Assembly (NCBI GenBank): GCA_013298665.1
Contig: JAAFIK010000041.1
Span: 1 to 42,072 of the forward strand
Origin: Chitinophagales bacterium
GTDB taxonomy: Bacteria > Bacteroidota > Bacteroidia > Chitinophagales > Chitinophagaceae
Direction of reading: 5' to 3'
Length of the DNA: 42,072 bases
The notes beneath the pieces were generated by a model. It was not told where the DNA came from. It was given only the letters and a program-made list of their open reading frames with translations, and searched no databases. Both the position numbers and the translations under genes were made by a program. This document shows positions 34,018-42,072 of this stretch, in pieces; the first letter of the stretch is position 1; every line of letters starts with the position of its first letter.

Positions 34018-35514
34018 TTATTCATCTGCCATTACCTGCCAGGCCTTTGTCATTGCGTTGAATATGAACAATACATAGAGGAACGAAAGCCCGAGATTGA
34101 CCCAACTGATCAGTACTATATTATTATCTATCCAGCAATACACCGGGTGAATGCGGCACCACTCCTCAGTACTGATGAGTTGTTCGAGCGAGTATGCATT
34201 GCTCTTGTGCCAGGCAATGAGTCCGGCAATCACCATCAGCAATGCGGGCGCCATAACGATATGCCAGCATTGCATAAGGCCCGCCATGGTTTTACCCTTG
34301 TTGCCCCTGGTGAGTACCACGGCCATCAGGGTAAACAGGAAAAACAGGAAGATGAAAAGATATCCTGGTGTGGCGATGCCCTGGCTGGTAACGCCTACGA
34401 GACAAAAGAACAGGAACCATACAATGCCTCCGATAAGACTGATGAGAAAGACTTTTTTACTGAACCGGCGATAACAGAGCAGGATGATGCCGATACCCAG
34501 GACGGTGTACAGTTCTGCCAGCAGAAAAGCCCACCGTTCGGTTTGGGCGGGATCGTAACAACTCTGCAGGAAGGTGAGTGCGCCCCTTACCGGATAACTG
34601 CTGAAATAATAGGGCGATGCGTTATTGGTGCTCCCGCCCCGCTCGTAATCATCATACAGTTTACTGATGGTATTGCCGGGGTTGAGAAAAGGCAACCCGG
34701 CCAGTTCGTCTGTATTGATGTACTGGTTTACGCTGTACTTCTTGCTGATGGCAAGGGCTTCTTCGAGTATGGCTTTGATGGAATCTTTTTGCCGGCCATC
34801 AAGCAGCCGCTTTACTTTTTCCCTGATCTGCTGGCTGGTGTCAAAACCGGGCATGCCTTCCAGGTTCACCGTTGTTTGGCAATAGTGCCTGTAACTGAAT
34901 GCATCGGGTTTTGCCAATGCCCGCCTGATGCGTACTGTGTTACTGTCGGTCTGGTTGATGTTGATGCTGTCTGTATAATCCACATCGGCCTGGTATTGTA
35001 CATAATCCGTATTGGTGCGGTCATTACAGGCATTGCCGATAAAGTATTCGCCTTTGTTCTGCGGGATAAATGCCTTGGCCAGGTTGAGTATATTGGCCTC
35101 CCGTACAAGCGTTGCCTGATCTGTTATCCGCTTTGCCTGTGTCATGACACCATTAAAATAAGACTCATAGTAGGTAATGGAGCTGAACAGCAGGAGTGTA
35201 ATGAGCAGGAATTCTTTGATCAGGTGAAAGCGTGAAAGGATATAAAACTGTTTGAAAGCGTTATTGCGCAGAAAAAAAACAAGCCATGTAATCACGACCA
35301 CAATACTCAGCAGGATCGAGAAAAAGAAAAGTCCGCCATCGCCCACCGATGTAATGCGGTAATATGACTGGAGATCGGCAGCATTGACGCTCACATAGCC
35401 TGCAAAGAAAAAGAGCAGGTGAAACAGCAGGTTGACGATCAGGAATTGAATAATCCTGGTATTCCAGAGCAGTGGATGATGGGTGAGTAGGTATTGATTG
35501 AGTTTTGTAAACAT
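34018..35514 (-). CDS. Polytopic membrane protein with a large soluble domain, partner of the adjacent ABC ATPase
   Basis: The 498-residue product is not a recognised family. It has about three N-terminal TM segments (22-42, 60-82, 95-112), a soluble, probably extracytoplasmic domain of some 200 residues (about 115-310), and about five C-terminal TM segments. The topology resembles ABC-2-like or FtsX-like permeases with an extracytoplasmic domain. It starts 30 bp after the ABC ATPase stop, so the two very likely form an ABC system. A long opposite-strand open frame (33991-35235) is rejected as its shadow. Confidence 0.75.
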   Translation of the reverse strand: MFTKLNQYLLTHHPLLWNTRIIQFLIVNLLFHLLFFFAGYVSVNAADLQSYYRITSVGDGGLFFFSILLSIVVVITWLVFFLRNNAFKQFYILSRFHLIKEFLLITLLLFSSITYYESYFNGVMTQAKRITDQATLVREANILNLAKAFIPQNKGEYFIGNACNDRTNTDYVQYQADVDYTDSININQTDSNTVRIRRALAKPDAFSYRHYCQTTVNLEGMPGFDTSQQIREKVKRLLDGRQKDSIKAILEEALAISKKYSVNQYINTDELAGLPFLNPGNTISKLYDDYERGGSTNNASPYYFSSYPVRGALTFLQSCYDPAQTERWAFLLAELYTVLGIGIILLCYRRFSKKVFLISLIGGIVWFLFFCLVGVTSQGIATPGYLFIFLFFLFTLMAVVLTRGNKGKTMAGLMQCWHIVMAPALLMVIAGLIAWHKSNAYSLEQLISTEEWCRIHPVYCWIDNNIVLISWVNLGLSFLYVLFIFNAMTKAWQVMADE

Positions 35515-35544
35515 GATCAGTTGTTGTATGCAGGATAAATGGGG

Positions 35545-36723
35545 TTATGCGTCGAAGAAGCGGCGTGAAGAAACTGAGATGTCGCGGAAATACCTGACCG
35601 GCAATCCTGTTTCGCCCAGTTTTTTCATCACGCTGCCTATGGAGCCGCGTTCATCAAAATAAAGGATATACACCCCGCCGTTAAACGAAATCTTTTGTAA
35701 TCCTGTTGGTGCGAATACAGACTGGAGTTGTTCCCTGCTGCTGGTGGTTTCCAGTTCTATCACCAATAGTGGTGGCTGATCAGTGTTGGTGGTGCCATCG
35801 GTGTTTTGCATACGCGCCACGCCTTTCTGGAGGAACACCACTTCGCTGCTCACCTTCTCCACTTCATAGAGCTGCTGCGAGCTGAGGATGATGCTCAGGG
35901 GCATGGTTTGTGAACGGGCAATGTATTTGAGGTCTTCAAGAATGATTTGTTGTGCCAGCACATCAAGGTTAGCGAGGGGTTCATCGAGCAGCAGCAATTC
36001 GGGTTTTTTGATGAGTGTGCGGGCAAGTTCAAAGCGCATTTTATAGCCCGATGATATCCGGCTCCAGGTATATTCCCTGAAAGGGCGCAATCCCATACGG
36101 GCAATGATCATCTCTGTCCAGAGCGTATTTTCCCGGCCTTTCTGTCCAAAATGAGTGGCTGTAAACTGCAGGTTGTCCATCAGCAATCCATGCCAGGGTG
36201 CTGGTCGTTGCGGAATAAAGGCCAGTCTTGTTTTAATATCGTAAAACGAGGCACCTGGTTGTACACTGTTGAGTTGGTAATGTATCCTGCCCGTATCCGG
36301 CTTCAGTTCGCCATAGAGCAGACGCAGGAGGGTGGTTTTGCCATTACCATTTTCGCCTACAAGCCCCGTGATTTGTCCTGCTGGTAAGGAAAGATCGAGT
36401 GCGGAGAGACTGAAACTGCCCGACTGGTAGCGTTTGGAAATATTGCGGGCTTCGAGCTTGAGGTGTGGTTCCGCGGCGGTCAGTGGTACCTGGCCAATCC
36501 GCTGGAGGAGAGCGGTTACGCGTTCGTTGAGTGCGGCATCACCACCGGTATTTTTTTCCGTCCAGTCGTCATACCAGTCACAAAAGGAAAGGGTGTCGGC
36601 GAAAACCGAGCTGTCCTGTGTTTCGATGGCCGAATCGAGCAGACGCCGGTAGCCAAGGTGAACATCGCCATTATTAAAATACGATTGTACTTCCGACAAA
36701 CGGGAAGGGTAAGTTAAACTCAT
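35545..36723 (-). CDS. ABC transporter ATP-binding protein with unusual N- and C-terminal extensions
   Basis: The 392-residue protein has an N-terminal extension (about 1-85) of unknown function, then an ABC ATPase: Walker A GENGNGKT (123-130), Q-loop FIPQRPAPWHG, a diverged signature ISSGYKMRFELARTL in place of LSGGQ, and Walker B LLLLDEPLANLD. The H-loop histidine is apparently replaced (SIILSSQQL). A C-terminal domain of about 70 residues follows. It is upstream of, and probably pairs with, the membrane protein at 34018. The substrate is unknown. Confidence 0.85.
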   Translation of the reverse strand: MSLTYPSRLSEVQSYFNNGDVHLGYRRLLDSAIETQDSSVFADTLSFCDWYDDWTEKNTGGDAALNERVTALLQRIGQVPLTAAEPHLKLEARNISKRYQSGSFSLSALDLSLPAGQITGLVGENGNGKTTLLRLLYGELKPDTGRIHYQLNSVQPGASFYDIKTRLAFIPQRPAPWHGLLMDNLQFTATHFGQKGRENTLWTEMIIARMGLRPFREYTWSRISSGYKMRFELARTLIKKPELLLLDEPLANLDVLAQQIILEDLKYIARSQTMPLSIILSSQQLYEVEKVSSEVVFLQKGVARMQNTDGTTNTDQPPLLVIELETTSSREQLQSVFAPTGLQKISFNGGVYILYFDERGSIGSVMKKLGETGLPVRYFRDISVSSRRFFDA

Positions 36724-36770
36724 ATGTGTGGGTTTGTACGATACGGAAAGGTAGGGAAAATATGCGAGGG

Positions 36771-37357
36771 CTATATTTTGTCCACGGTGGCGAAGGCCTT
36801 GTGTAAACCTACGTTATCGCTTTCAATAAGCCCATCCCGCAGGCGAACCACGCGTTTGGCAAAGGAGGCAATATCTTCTTCATGGGTAACGAGTACTACG
36901 GTATTGCCTGCCTGTTGTATTTCTTCAAAAATGCGCATCACTTCCACCGATGTTTTACTGTCGAGGTTACCTGTGGGTTCATCAGCGAGGATGATGGAAG
37001 GGTTGTTGACCAATGCCCTTGCGATGGCTACGCGCTGGATCTGTCCGCCACTGAGTTCGTTGGGCTTGTGGTGCGAGCGGTCGGCCAGTTGCACTTTTTC
37101 CAGCATGGCTTTCGCTCTTTCGATGCGTTCTTTTTTACCAATACCACTGTAAATAAGGGGCAGTGCCACATTTTCAGCAGCGGTGAGGCGGGGCAGGAGG
37201 TTGAACTGCTGAAATACAAAACCGATTTCCTGGTTGCGTACATCAGCAAGGTCGTTATCGGGCATACCACTTACATCCTTGCCGTTGAGGATATACTGCC
37301 CGCTGGTGGGGGAGTCTAAGCAGCCAATGATATTCATGAGGGTGCTTTTGCCGGAGA
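36771..37357 (-). pseudogene. 5'-truncated LolD/MacB-type ABC ATPase gene
   Basis: From [18 protein letters not shown] onward this is a normal MacB/LolD-type ATPase: [45 protein letters not shown] and VTHEED. The first 40 or so residues, including the first glycines of the P-loop (family GPSGSGKST; here only SGKST), are missing. The frame continues upstream to an ATG at 37388, but those residues ([10 protein letters not shown]) come from gatC read in another frame. The gene is fused to the gatC fragment at CTCCGGCAAAAG (37345-37356 on this strand). A product made from 37388 would probably not bind ATP properly. Confidence 0.85.
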
Positions 37358-37446
37358 TCTGTTTTGATGCCCTCCTTTTCTGCATCATCGAATTGCAGTC
37401 TTGCCAGATTGGCTAATTTGCCGACCAATGCATCATTTACTTCCAT
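37345..37446 (-). pseudogene. gatC: gatC 5' fragment (Asp/Glu-tRNA amidotransferase subunit C)
   Basis: The frame from ATG 37446 encodes [19 protein letters not shown] followed by [14 protein letters not shown], a clear GatC N-terminus of about 33 residues; intact GatC has about 95. After that the frame runs into ABC ATPase sequence read out of frame and stops at 37255. GatC stabilises the GatAB amidotransferase that makes Gln-tRNA or Asn-tRNA. Loss would matter in an organism that relies on GatCAB, so another copy, a population variant or an assembly problem should be considered. Confidence 0.85.
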
Positions 37447-37566
37447 CTGTCAAAAATAACGGATTCGTCCGATTGCCTCATTGTTTTTCTGTAAATGGCG
37501 GCTGGGCGTGGCAGGTGGCGGTGGTAAAAGGCTTATGGGGGTACTGGTAAAAAGCCAAACTATGCT

Positions 37567-37574
37567 TATCTTCG
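37567..37574 (+). promoter_or_regulatory. trpS -7 element
   Basis: TATCTTCG lies 8 nt before the ATG at 37583. If transcription begins a few bases downstream, 37583 would be almost leaderless; the in-frame ATG at 37607 has a purine-rich AGAGAAAG upstream. Confidence 0.4.
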
Positions 37575-37582
37575 CCGCCCTT

Positions 37583-38587
37583 ATGTATTCAGAGAAAGCA
37601 ATAGTAATGAGTGGCATACGCCCCACGGGTTTCCTGCACCTCGGCAATTATTTTGGGGCCATACGAAACTATGTGCGTATGCAGGAAGCCTATGAATGTT
37701 ATTTTATGGTGGCTGATCTGCATTCCCTTACCACGCATCCCGACACGAAGGAACTGAAAGCAAATGTACACCGGGTGCTGGCAGAGAATATCGCGTCTGG
37801 TCTTGATCCTGAAAAAGCGGCTTTTTATTGCCAGAGCCATATTTACGAAACGAGCGAATTGTATTTGTACCTCAATATGGTGGCTTACCTGGGTGAGCTT
37901 GAAAAGACAACAACTTTTAAAGAGAAGGCCCGCCAACAACCGGATAACGTCAATGCGGGTTTGCTCACGTACCCGGTTTTGCAAACTGCTGATATCATCC
38001 TGCATCGTGCGAAGTATGTGCCGGTGGGAAAAGACCAGGAGCAGCACCTCGAAATGGCGCGGAACTTTGTAAACCGGTTTAACCACCGGTATGGCGAGGT
38101 CTTTCCTGAACCTTATGCGTTTAATTACAGTGCGGAGCTGGTAAAAGTGCCCAGCCTGGATGGTACGGGTAAAATGAGCAAGAGTGAGAACCAGTCGGCC
38201 ACTATTTACCTGGCTGATTCTGACGACCAGATCCGAAAAAAAGTAATGAAGGCCAAAACGGACGAGGGGCCAAAGACGCCGGGATCGATTATGCCCGAAT
38301 ACATCAGGAACCTGTTTACCCTGATGGCATTGGTATCTGAACCAGGGGTGTCGGCACAATTTGAAGCTGATTTTAATGCCTGTACGATACGGTATGGGGA
38401 TATGAAGAAAAAACTCGCAGCGGATATGGTGCGTTTTGTAGGTCCGATACGCGAAAAAGTGGAGGCCATCCTTGCTGATGAAACTTACCTGAAGCAGGTG
38501 ATGGAAAGGGGGGCAGAGAAAGCCCGTGCCAGCGCCCGCGAAACCATGCGTATTGTGCGGGAAGCCATCGGTCTTCATTATTATTAA
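37583..38587 (+). CDS. trpS: Tryptophanyl-tRNA synthetase
   Basis: TrpRS charges tRNA-Trp. The 334-residue class I synthetase has the HIGH-type motif PTGFLHLGN (about 14-22), AGLLTYPVLQTADIIL, VPVGKDQEQHLEMAR and KMSKS (197-201). The open frame extends to 37481, but the preceding residues are not family-like. ATG 37583 keeps the first core strand (EKAIVMSGIRPTG); ATG 37607 would cut it and is the less likely alternative despite a better purine-rich leader. Confidence 0.96.
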   Translation: MYSEKAIVMSGIRPTGFLHLGNYFGAIRNYVRMQEAYECYFMVADLHSLTTHPDTKELKANVHRVLAENIASGLDPEKAAFYCQSHIYETSELYLYLNMVAYLGELEKTTTFKEKARQQPDNVNAGLLTYPVLQTADIILHRAKYVPVGKDQEQHLEMARNFVNRFNHRYGEVFPEPYAFNYSAELVKVPSLDGTGKMSKSENQSATIYLADSDDQIRKKVMKAKTDEGPKTPGSIMPEYIRNLFTLMALVSEPGVSAQFEADFNACTIRYGDMKKKLAADMVRFVGPIREKVEAILADETYLKQVMERGAEKARASARETMRIVREAIGLHYY

Positions 38588-38713
38588 CCGGATCCGGGCA
38601 GGAATAATTTCTGTCGTCTGTTGCAGCAATTTTAATAAAGTTTGCCTACATTCACCAACCCGTTAACGCAGCGGGCATCATTCATTAAAAAATCCCAAGG
38701 GGAAAAGCAGGAT

Positions 38714-39349
38714 ATGGCGAAAACAAAAAAACCCAAACATATTGCGGTTGCCGGTAATATCGGCGCTGGTAAAACGACCCTCACCGAAATGCTCAGCAAG
38801 CACTACCGCTGGATACCCCAGTTTGAGGATGTGGATCACAATCCTTACCTGAACGATTTTTATGAAGATATGCCCCGCTGGAGCTTTAACCTGCAGATTT
38901 TCTTTCTCAACAGCCGGCTGAACCAACTGCTCGATATACAAAGGGGTACAGAAACGATTATACAGGACAGGACCATTTACGAGGATGCCAACATCTTTGC
39001 CCCCAACCTGCATGATATGGGACTGATGGGTAAAAGGGATTTCGATAATTACTATACGTTTTTTGAAACCCTTAAATCGATGGTGAAGCCGCCGGATCTG
39101 CTGATTTACCTCAAAGCATCAGTACCTACATTAGTGGCACAGATACAGAAACGCGGGCGGGAGTATGAAGAAAATATCCGGCTCGACTACCTGAAAAAGC
39201 TGAATGAGTTTTACGATTCGTGGATTGGCGGTTATAAGGAAGGTCCGCTGCTCATTATTGATGCCGATAAAAATAAGTTTGCCGAGAATGAAGAGCACCT
39301 CGGGCATATCATTTCACAGATCGATAGTACCTTGTTCGGATTGTTCTGA
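38714..39349 (+). CDS. Deoxynucleoside kinase (dCK/dGK family)
   Basis: The enzyme phosphorylates salvaged deoxynucleosides. The 211-residue protein has the P-loop GNIGAGKT (14-21), FEDVDHNPYLNDFYED with substrate-binding residues, the DRTIYED motif and the LID-type RGREYEENIRLDYL. ATG 38714 is preceded by purine-rich AAGGGGAAAAGCAGG; the longer frame to 38642 is less likely. Substrate preference cannot be told from the sequence. It is 126 bp after trpS. Confidence 0.94.
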   Translation: MAKTKKPKHIAVAGNIGAGKTTLTEMLSKHYRWIPQFEDVDHNPYLNDFYEDMPRWSFNLQIFFLNSRLNQLLDIQRGTETIIQDRTIYEDANIFAPNLHDMGLMGKRDFDNYYTFFETLKSMVKPPDLLIYLKASVPTLVAQIQKRGREYEENIRLDYLKKLNEFYDSWIGGYKEGPLLIIDADKNKFAENEEHLGHIISQIDSTLFGLF

Positions 39350-39477
39350 TGTTGTTAGGGGGCTGTTAAAACTAATGCTGTTTGTGCTGTTTGCTGTACT
39401 TTTATAGCGGGGACTACCCCATATACCATTATCGCACAGCAGCCATTACGCTATTGTACGTCACAAAAAATATGTTT

Positions 39478-39747
39478 ATGAACAAGATTCTTGTACTTCT
39501 TACCCTTACTTTTGGCAGCACAACAATGGCTGCTGCACAAACCAAACGCATTGCGCACCTGAGCCATAGCGGCACGGGCACATTCGTTATTACCAACAGT
39601 AAAGATAATTTTGGTATTCCCTCACCAGACAAGCGAAAAACGCCGCCCCAGGCAGATACCATTGCAAAAAAGAAACCCGCAGTACATTATCGTGTAAAAA
39701 AAAGCAGTAAGTCCCGCAAAAGCAAGACTACGCAAGCCGGTAAATAG
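39478..39747 (+). CDS. Small secreted basic hypothetical protein
   Basis: The 89-residue product has a signal peptide (about 1-20, ILVLLTLTFGSTTMAAAQ) and a Lys/Ser/Thr-rich tail (KKPAVHYRVKKSSKSRKSK). I recognise no family. An ATG six bases upstream (39472) is an alternative start. It is convergent with the cold-shock gene, 22 bp apart. Confidence 0.65.
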   Translation: MNKILVLLTLTFGSTTMAAAQTKRIAHLSHSGTGTFVITNSKDNFGIPSPDKRKTPPQADTIAKKKPAVHYRVKKSSKSRKSKTTQAGK

Positions 39748-39769
39748 ACGATCGGGCAGTAGTGGAGAA

Positions 39770-39970
39770 CTACCGCTTTTTCACATTAACGGCAGACAAG
39801 CCTTTTTGGCCGTTCTGTATTTCGTACTCAACGCTGTCGCCTTCCATAATGGGTTCAGACAGACCGCTTGCGTGTACAAAAACGTCTTTTCCTGTGTTGT
39901 CATCCTTGATAAATCCGAATCTCTTTTCGGAGTTGAAAAACTTTACCGTACCCTGGTGTTTAGTATCCAT
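39770..39970 (-). CDS. Cold-shock domain protein (CspA family)
   Basis: The 66-residue OB-fold RNA/DNA chaperone contains both RNP motifs, KRFGFIKD and DVFVHASGL, and the typical GTVKFFN start. The -7 element TATCTTCA on the minus strand (40004-39997) lies about 26 nt before the ATG. Confidence 0.97.
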   Translation of the reverse strand: MDTKHQGTVKFFNSEKRFGFIKDDNTGKDVFVHASGLSEPIMEGDSVEYEIQNGQKGLSAVNVKKR

Positions 39971-40193
39971 TGTATTATTGTATTGATGTAAAGCGGTGAA
40001 GATAGGGTTTTTCAGTCAAGTAGTGGTAGTGTTTTGCTTTATTTTTATTTTCCCGCGTTCTCTTCCCCCGGCTTTGCGCTACCTGCCAGTCCTTGTTTCC
40101 CCATTGCAGTACCGGTAAATCAGGTATAAATACCCTGTTCCTGAACCGGGTCTGCTGCTACATTTACAGCCTTAAACCAAATACTTATCTGTT

Positions 40194-41564
40194 ATGAAAA
40201 AATCATTGTTACCCGCTATGCTGTTGGTGGTTGGCGCCTGCTGGATTGCCTGCAACAACAGTACCCCCGACAAGCCTGCGGCTGATCCTGCTGTACTGAA
40301 GCCCAACTGCAGCACAGTGGCGCCCATGTTCTCTCCTGATATTCCGCATGAGGTGGAAGTAAACCTGCCCAACGGTTATTCCGGGCTGATCCCCAGCGAC
40401 CAGGTTTGTTTTGACTATTTCTCCTGGCGCTCTTTTGTGGCGCTCAACTGGCCGGCTGGTGCTGATGGTCAGCCGCTCAAGTGCAATTTTACCGACTATC
40501 CGGATACGCCCCGTGTTTGGGAATACTATACCGATCCGGGCGAACTGTTTGGTACGGGCGAACACCTGCTGGCCTTTTCCGGACCAATCAAAAAGATACC
40601 CGGACTAAAGGGGCTGCGTATGGTGTCTAAAATGAGTACTGAGTTTAAGGACACTGTTGCCGGCAGCATCAAGCAGGCAACCGGTCAGCCACTGTTAGAT
40701 AAAAACCTCAACTATGTACTTTTTGAAATCATGCTTAATCCCGATGAAACGAAGTATATCCGCGACAGCGGACTGACAACCGTGCAGGGGCAGCAGGGTA
40801 AAACCATCAAATTTCCTGAAGGACATTATGATAAAGGGCAAAATGGTGGCGCTGTGGGGGCAATTGAGGTAAAGGCGACCTGGAAGATTCTGGTGCCGGG
40901 TAAGGACGACAGCACCAAGTTTTACCGTCGGCGTGCGGTAATATATGTACCGGCTAAAAACAGTACTACGGGCAAGGCGCTGTACCTCACCGAAACGGTA
41001 GGTCTGGTGGCGATGCACATCCTGCACAAAACTAAAAATTTCCCGATGTGGATATGGACTACTTTTGAGCACAATAACAATGCGCCCGATTCTGCTGCTG
41101 TGGCGAAGGCGGGTAACCAATACTCCTTTTACAACCCGGCTTGTCCGGCATCGTTTGTAAACACGCCACCGGATACGCCTTACCTGTGGCAACCTTTTAA
41201 ACCTTATGCCAAAAGCGTGGCCAATGATGGCCAATATGGCACCCAGGTGGTACAGCAATTGCCCATTTATGATTTCACCCAAACGCTTAACAAGGCCTGG
41301 CAGACGGCACTGAAGGGGAGTGTATGGGCGAATTACCGGCTGATTGGCAGCCAGTGGGGGGTGATACAGGGCGATAATCCTACGCATGGTGCCGATACGG
41401 TAGGGGTACCGCAGTATATGTCGAATCCGGTGGTGGAAACCTATTACCAGCAAAGTTCCTGCCTGACGAGCTGCCATATTTTTGCAAAAGATGCGGCGGG
41501 TATGAATGCCGATTTCAGTTTTATGCTGCAACGGGCAAAGAACAATGCTGTGCCCAAAAAATAA
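40194..41564 (+). CDS. Lipoprotein with C-terminal CxxxCH (haem-like) motif
   Basis: The 456-residue protein has a lipoprotein signal peptide with the lipobox ending WIAC (C20), so it is lipid-anchored, possibly at the outer membrane. The body is unrecognised, with many aromatic residues (FDYFSWRSFVALNWPAG) and conserved-looking segments (AVIYVPAKNS, FPMWIWTTFEHNNNAP). Near the end is SSCLTSCHIFAKDA: a CxxxCH motif where related proteins, as I recall, carry CxxCH, followed by ADFSFML. It may bind a c-type haem. It is monocistronic with a strong terminator. Confidence 0.75.
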   Translation: MKKSLLPAMLLVVGACWIACNNSTPDKPAADPAVLKPNCSTVAPMFSPDIPHEVEVNLPNGYSGLIPSDQVCFDYFSWRSFVALNWPAGADGQPLKCNFTDYPDTPRVWEYYTDPGELFGTGEHLLAFSGPIKKIPGLKGLRMVSKMSTEFKDTVAGSIKQATGQPLLDKNLNYVLFEIMLNPDETKYIRDSGLTTVQGQQGKTIKFPEGHYDKGQNGGAVGAIEVKATWKILVPGKDDSTKFYRRRAVIYVPAKNSTTGKALYLTETVGLVAMHILHKTKNFPMWIWTTFEHNNNAPDSAAVAKAGNQYSFYNPACPASFVNTPPDTPYLWQPFKPYAKSVANDGQYGTQVVQQLPIYDFTQTLNKAWQTALKGSVWANYRLIGSQWGVIQGDNPTHGADTVGVPQYMSNPVVETYYQQSSCLTSCHIFAKDAAGMNADFSFMLQRAKNNAVPKK

Positions 41565-41594
41565 GTATTGTTAAGGTGTATTTGTTATTCCGGG

Positions 41595-41635
41595 GGGGCT
41601 GGATCTGCTGTAGTGCAGACCAGCCCCATTTTTTT
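41595..41635 (+). terminator. Terminator of the lipoprotein gene
   Basis: GGGGCTGG (41595-41602) pairs with CCAGCCCC (41620-41627); an inner TCTGC/GCAGA stem extends it with a one-base bulge, and an A plus seven Ts follow. Confidence 0.9.
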
Positions 41636-41714
41636 ACTAGTACTTAGTACCAGGGGGAGAACGTGTACCGCGTCTCCCTTCGGGCAATGTGATTACATTA
41701 AGGGTTGGGGCAAT

Positions 41715-41784
41715 TGTGCCACCCCTTCAGGGTTCCTGTCCGCCGCCGCCGGCTTTTCTATAATCATACCACTCCGTTGGGGTT
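41715..41784. repeat. Two related 20-bp motifs in a gene-free stretch
   Basis: The stretch 41636-41948 has no gene I can support. It contains TGTGCCACCCCTTCAGGGTT (41715-41734) and CATACCACTCCGTTGGGGTT (41765-41784), 50 bp apart, sharing CCACnCC and GGGTT. They resemble short dispersed elements I associate with Bacteroidota intergenic DNA. Confidence 0.3.
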
Positions 41785-41948
41785 GGGTATACGATACACC
41801 AGTAATACGTTTTTATAAAACAGCCCTTCGCAACGAAAAATTCCGGGAGGGGGATAGCATTGTAAGCCATACCGAATTGACGAATCGTGAACCCAACCTG
41901 AAGGCATGATCGTATTATACACCATCCACAACCTGTGAATAATGGTTA

Positions 41949-42072
41949 TTATTTGGCCGGAGTGGCAGTTTGTTTTACCGGAGTTGGCTCTTGCTTCACC
42001 GGAAATGATTGCTGCTTTACTGGTGCTGGTCTTTGCTTTATTGGAGATTGCTTCTGCGGGACTGTACGTTTC
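41949..42072 (-). CDS. 3' end of a gene with a PVKQ heptapeptide repeat tail (partial)
   Basis: The last 40 codons of a minus-strand gene enter from the right edge and stop at TAA (41951-41949). The tail repeats every seven residues: PIKQRPA, PVKQQSF, PVKQEPT, PVKQTAT, then PAK. Low-complexity Pro/Lys/Gln tails of this kind occur on secreted or nucleic-acid-binding proteins; the rest of the protein is outside the window. Confidence 0.6.
   Translation of the reverse strand, partial: KRTVPQKQSPIKQRPAPVKQQSFPVKQEPTPVKQTATPAK

Noticed and set aside
33991..35235. 414-codon plus-strand open frame
   Set aside because: The opposite strand encodes a coherent multi-TM protein in operon with an ABC ATPase; the plus-strand product is low-complexity and unlike any family.
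41715..41784. CRISPR-like spacing of two related motifs
   Set aside because: There are only two degenerate copies and no cas gene in the window.
41568..41909. 113-codon plus-strand open frame after the lipoprotein gene
   Set aside because: It runs through the terminator hairpin and repeat-like intergenic sequence.
1..42072. tRNA, rRNA or riboswitch genes
   Set aside because: No cloverleaf, T-loop signature or recognisable riboswitch core was found by eye on either strand; a covariance-model scan was not possible.

Overview
The window looks like a chromosomal segment of a Bacteroidota bacterium, most likely of the Chitinophagaceae type. Supporting signs are the recurring TAnnTTTG-like -7 promoter elements with little Shine-Dalgarno signal, an OMP_b-brl_3 TonB-type receptor, a type B L31, the Bacteroidota GlmU-like family, a DUF2795 protein, a BrxA/BrxB bacilliredoxin and a roughly 1430-residue RpoC. 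No tRNA, rRNA, CRISPR array or transposase gene was seen.

Layout. 1-260: a 21-bp tandem repeat array. 317-1303: a stand-alone Clp-N-like protein and an unknown protein. 1633-5925: rpoC behind its own promoter, with no rpoB in the 1.6 kb upstream. 6063-19130: mostly housekeeping genes on the plus strand (Skp/OmpH, APC permease plus heptose kinase, an NTF2-like secreted protein, bacilliredoxin, Lgt, a TonB-type receptor, YajQ, L31, a GlmU-like protein, TpiA and two unknown proteins), with one minus-strand Hsp20 gene. 27145-33656: Nif3-like protein, C4 zinc-ribbon coiled-coil protein, RecN, a small membrane protein, FabI, DUF2795, a LolD-type ATPase and a cobalamin adenosyltransferase. 34018-37446, minus strand: an unusual two-gene ABC system downstream of a deletion scar that joins the 5' end of gatC to the middle of an ABC ATPase gene. 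37583-42072: TrpRS, deoxynucleoside kinase, small secreted protein, cold-shock protein, a lipoprotein with a CxxxCH motif, and the 3' end of a repeat-rich gene.

The most interesting part is 19239-27027. Five tightly packed minus-strand genes encode, in order of transcription, a RING-like zinc protein (E3 candidate), a ThiF/E1-like activating enzyme, a fusion of effector-associated domain + ubiquitin-like domain + E2, a JAMM/JAB isopeptidase, and a membrane-anchored AAA+ ATPase. This is a complete eukaryote-like set for activating, conjugating, removing and unfolding. Facing it across a short divergent region is a TIR-domain protein whose N-terminal domain is clearly homologous to the N-terminal domain of the E2 fusion. 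I infer that the shared domain couples a TIR effector to the conjugation machinery, probably as a conflict or antiviral defence system. E2, JAB and AAA+ identities are strong from motifs; ubiquitin-like and RING assignments are more tentative; the defence role is inference.

Regulation visible in sequence: several genes have a -7 element only 4-10 nt before the start codon (possible leaderless mRNAs), and at yajQ and the APC permease the promoter overlaps the preceding gene's terminator.
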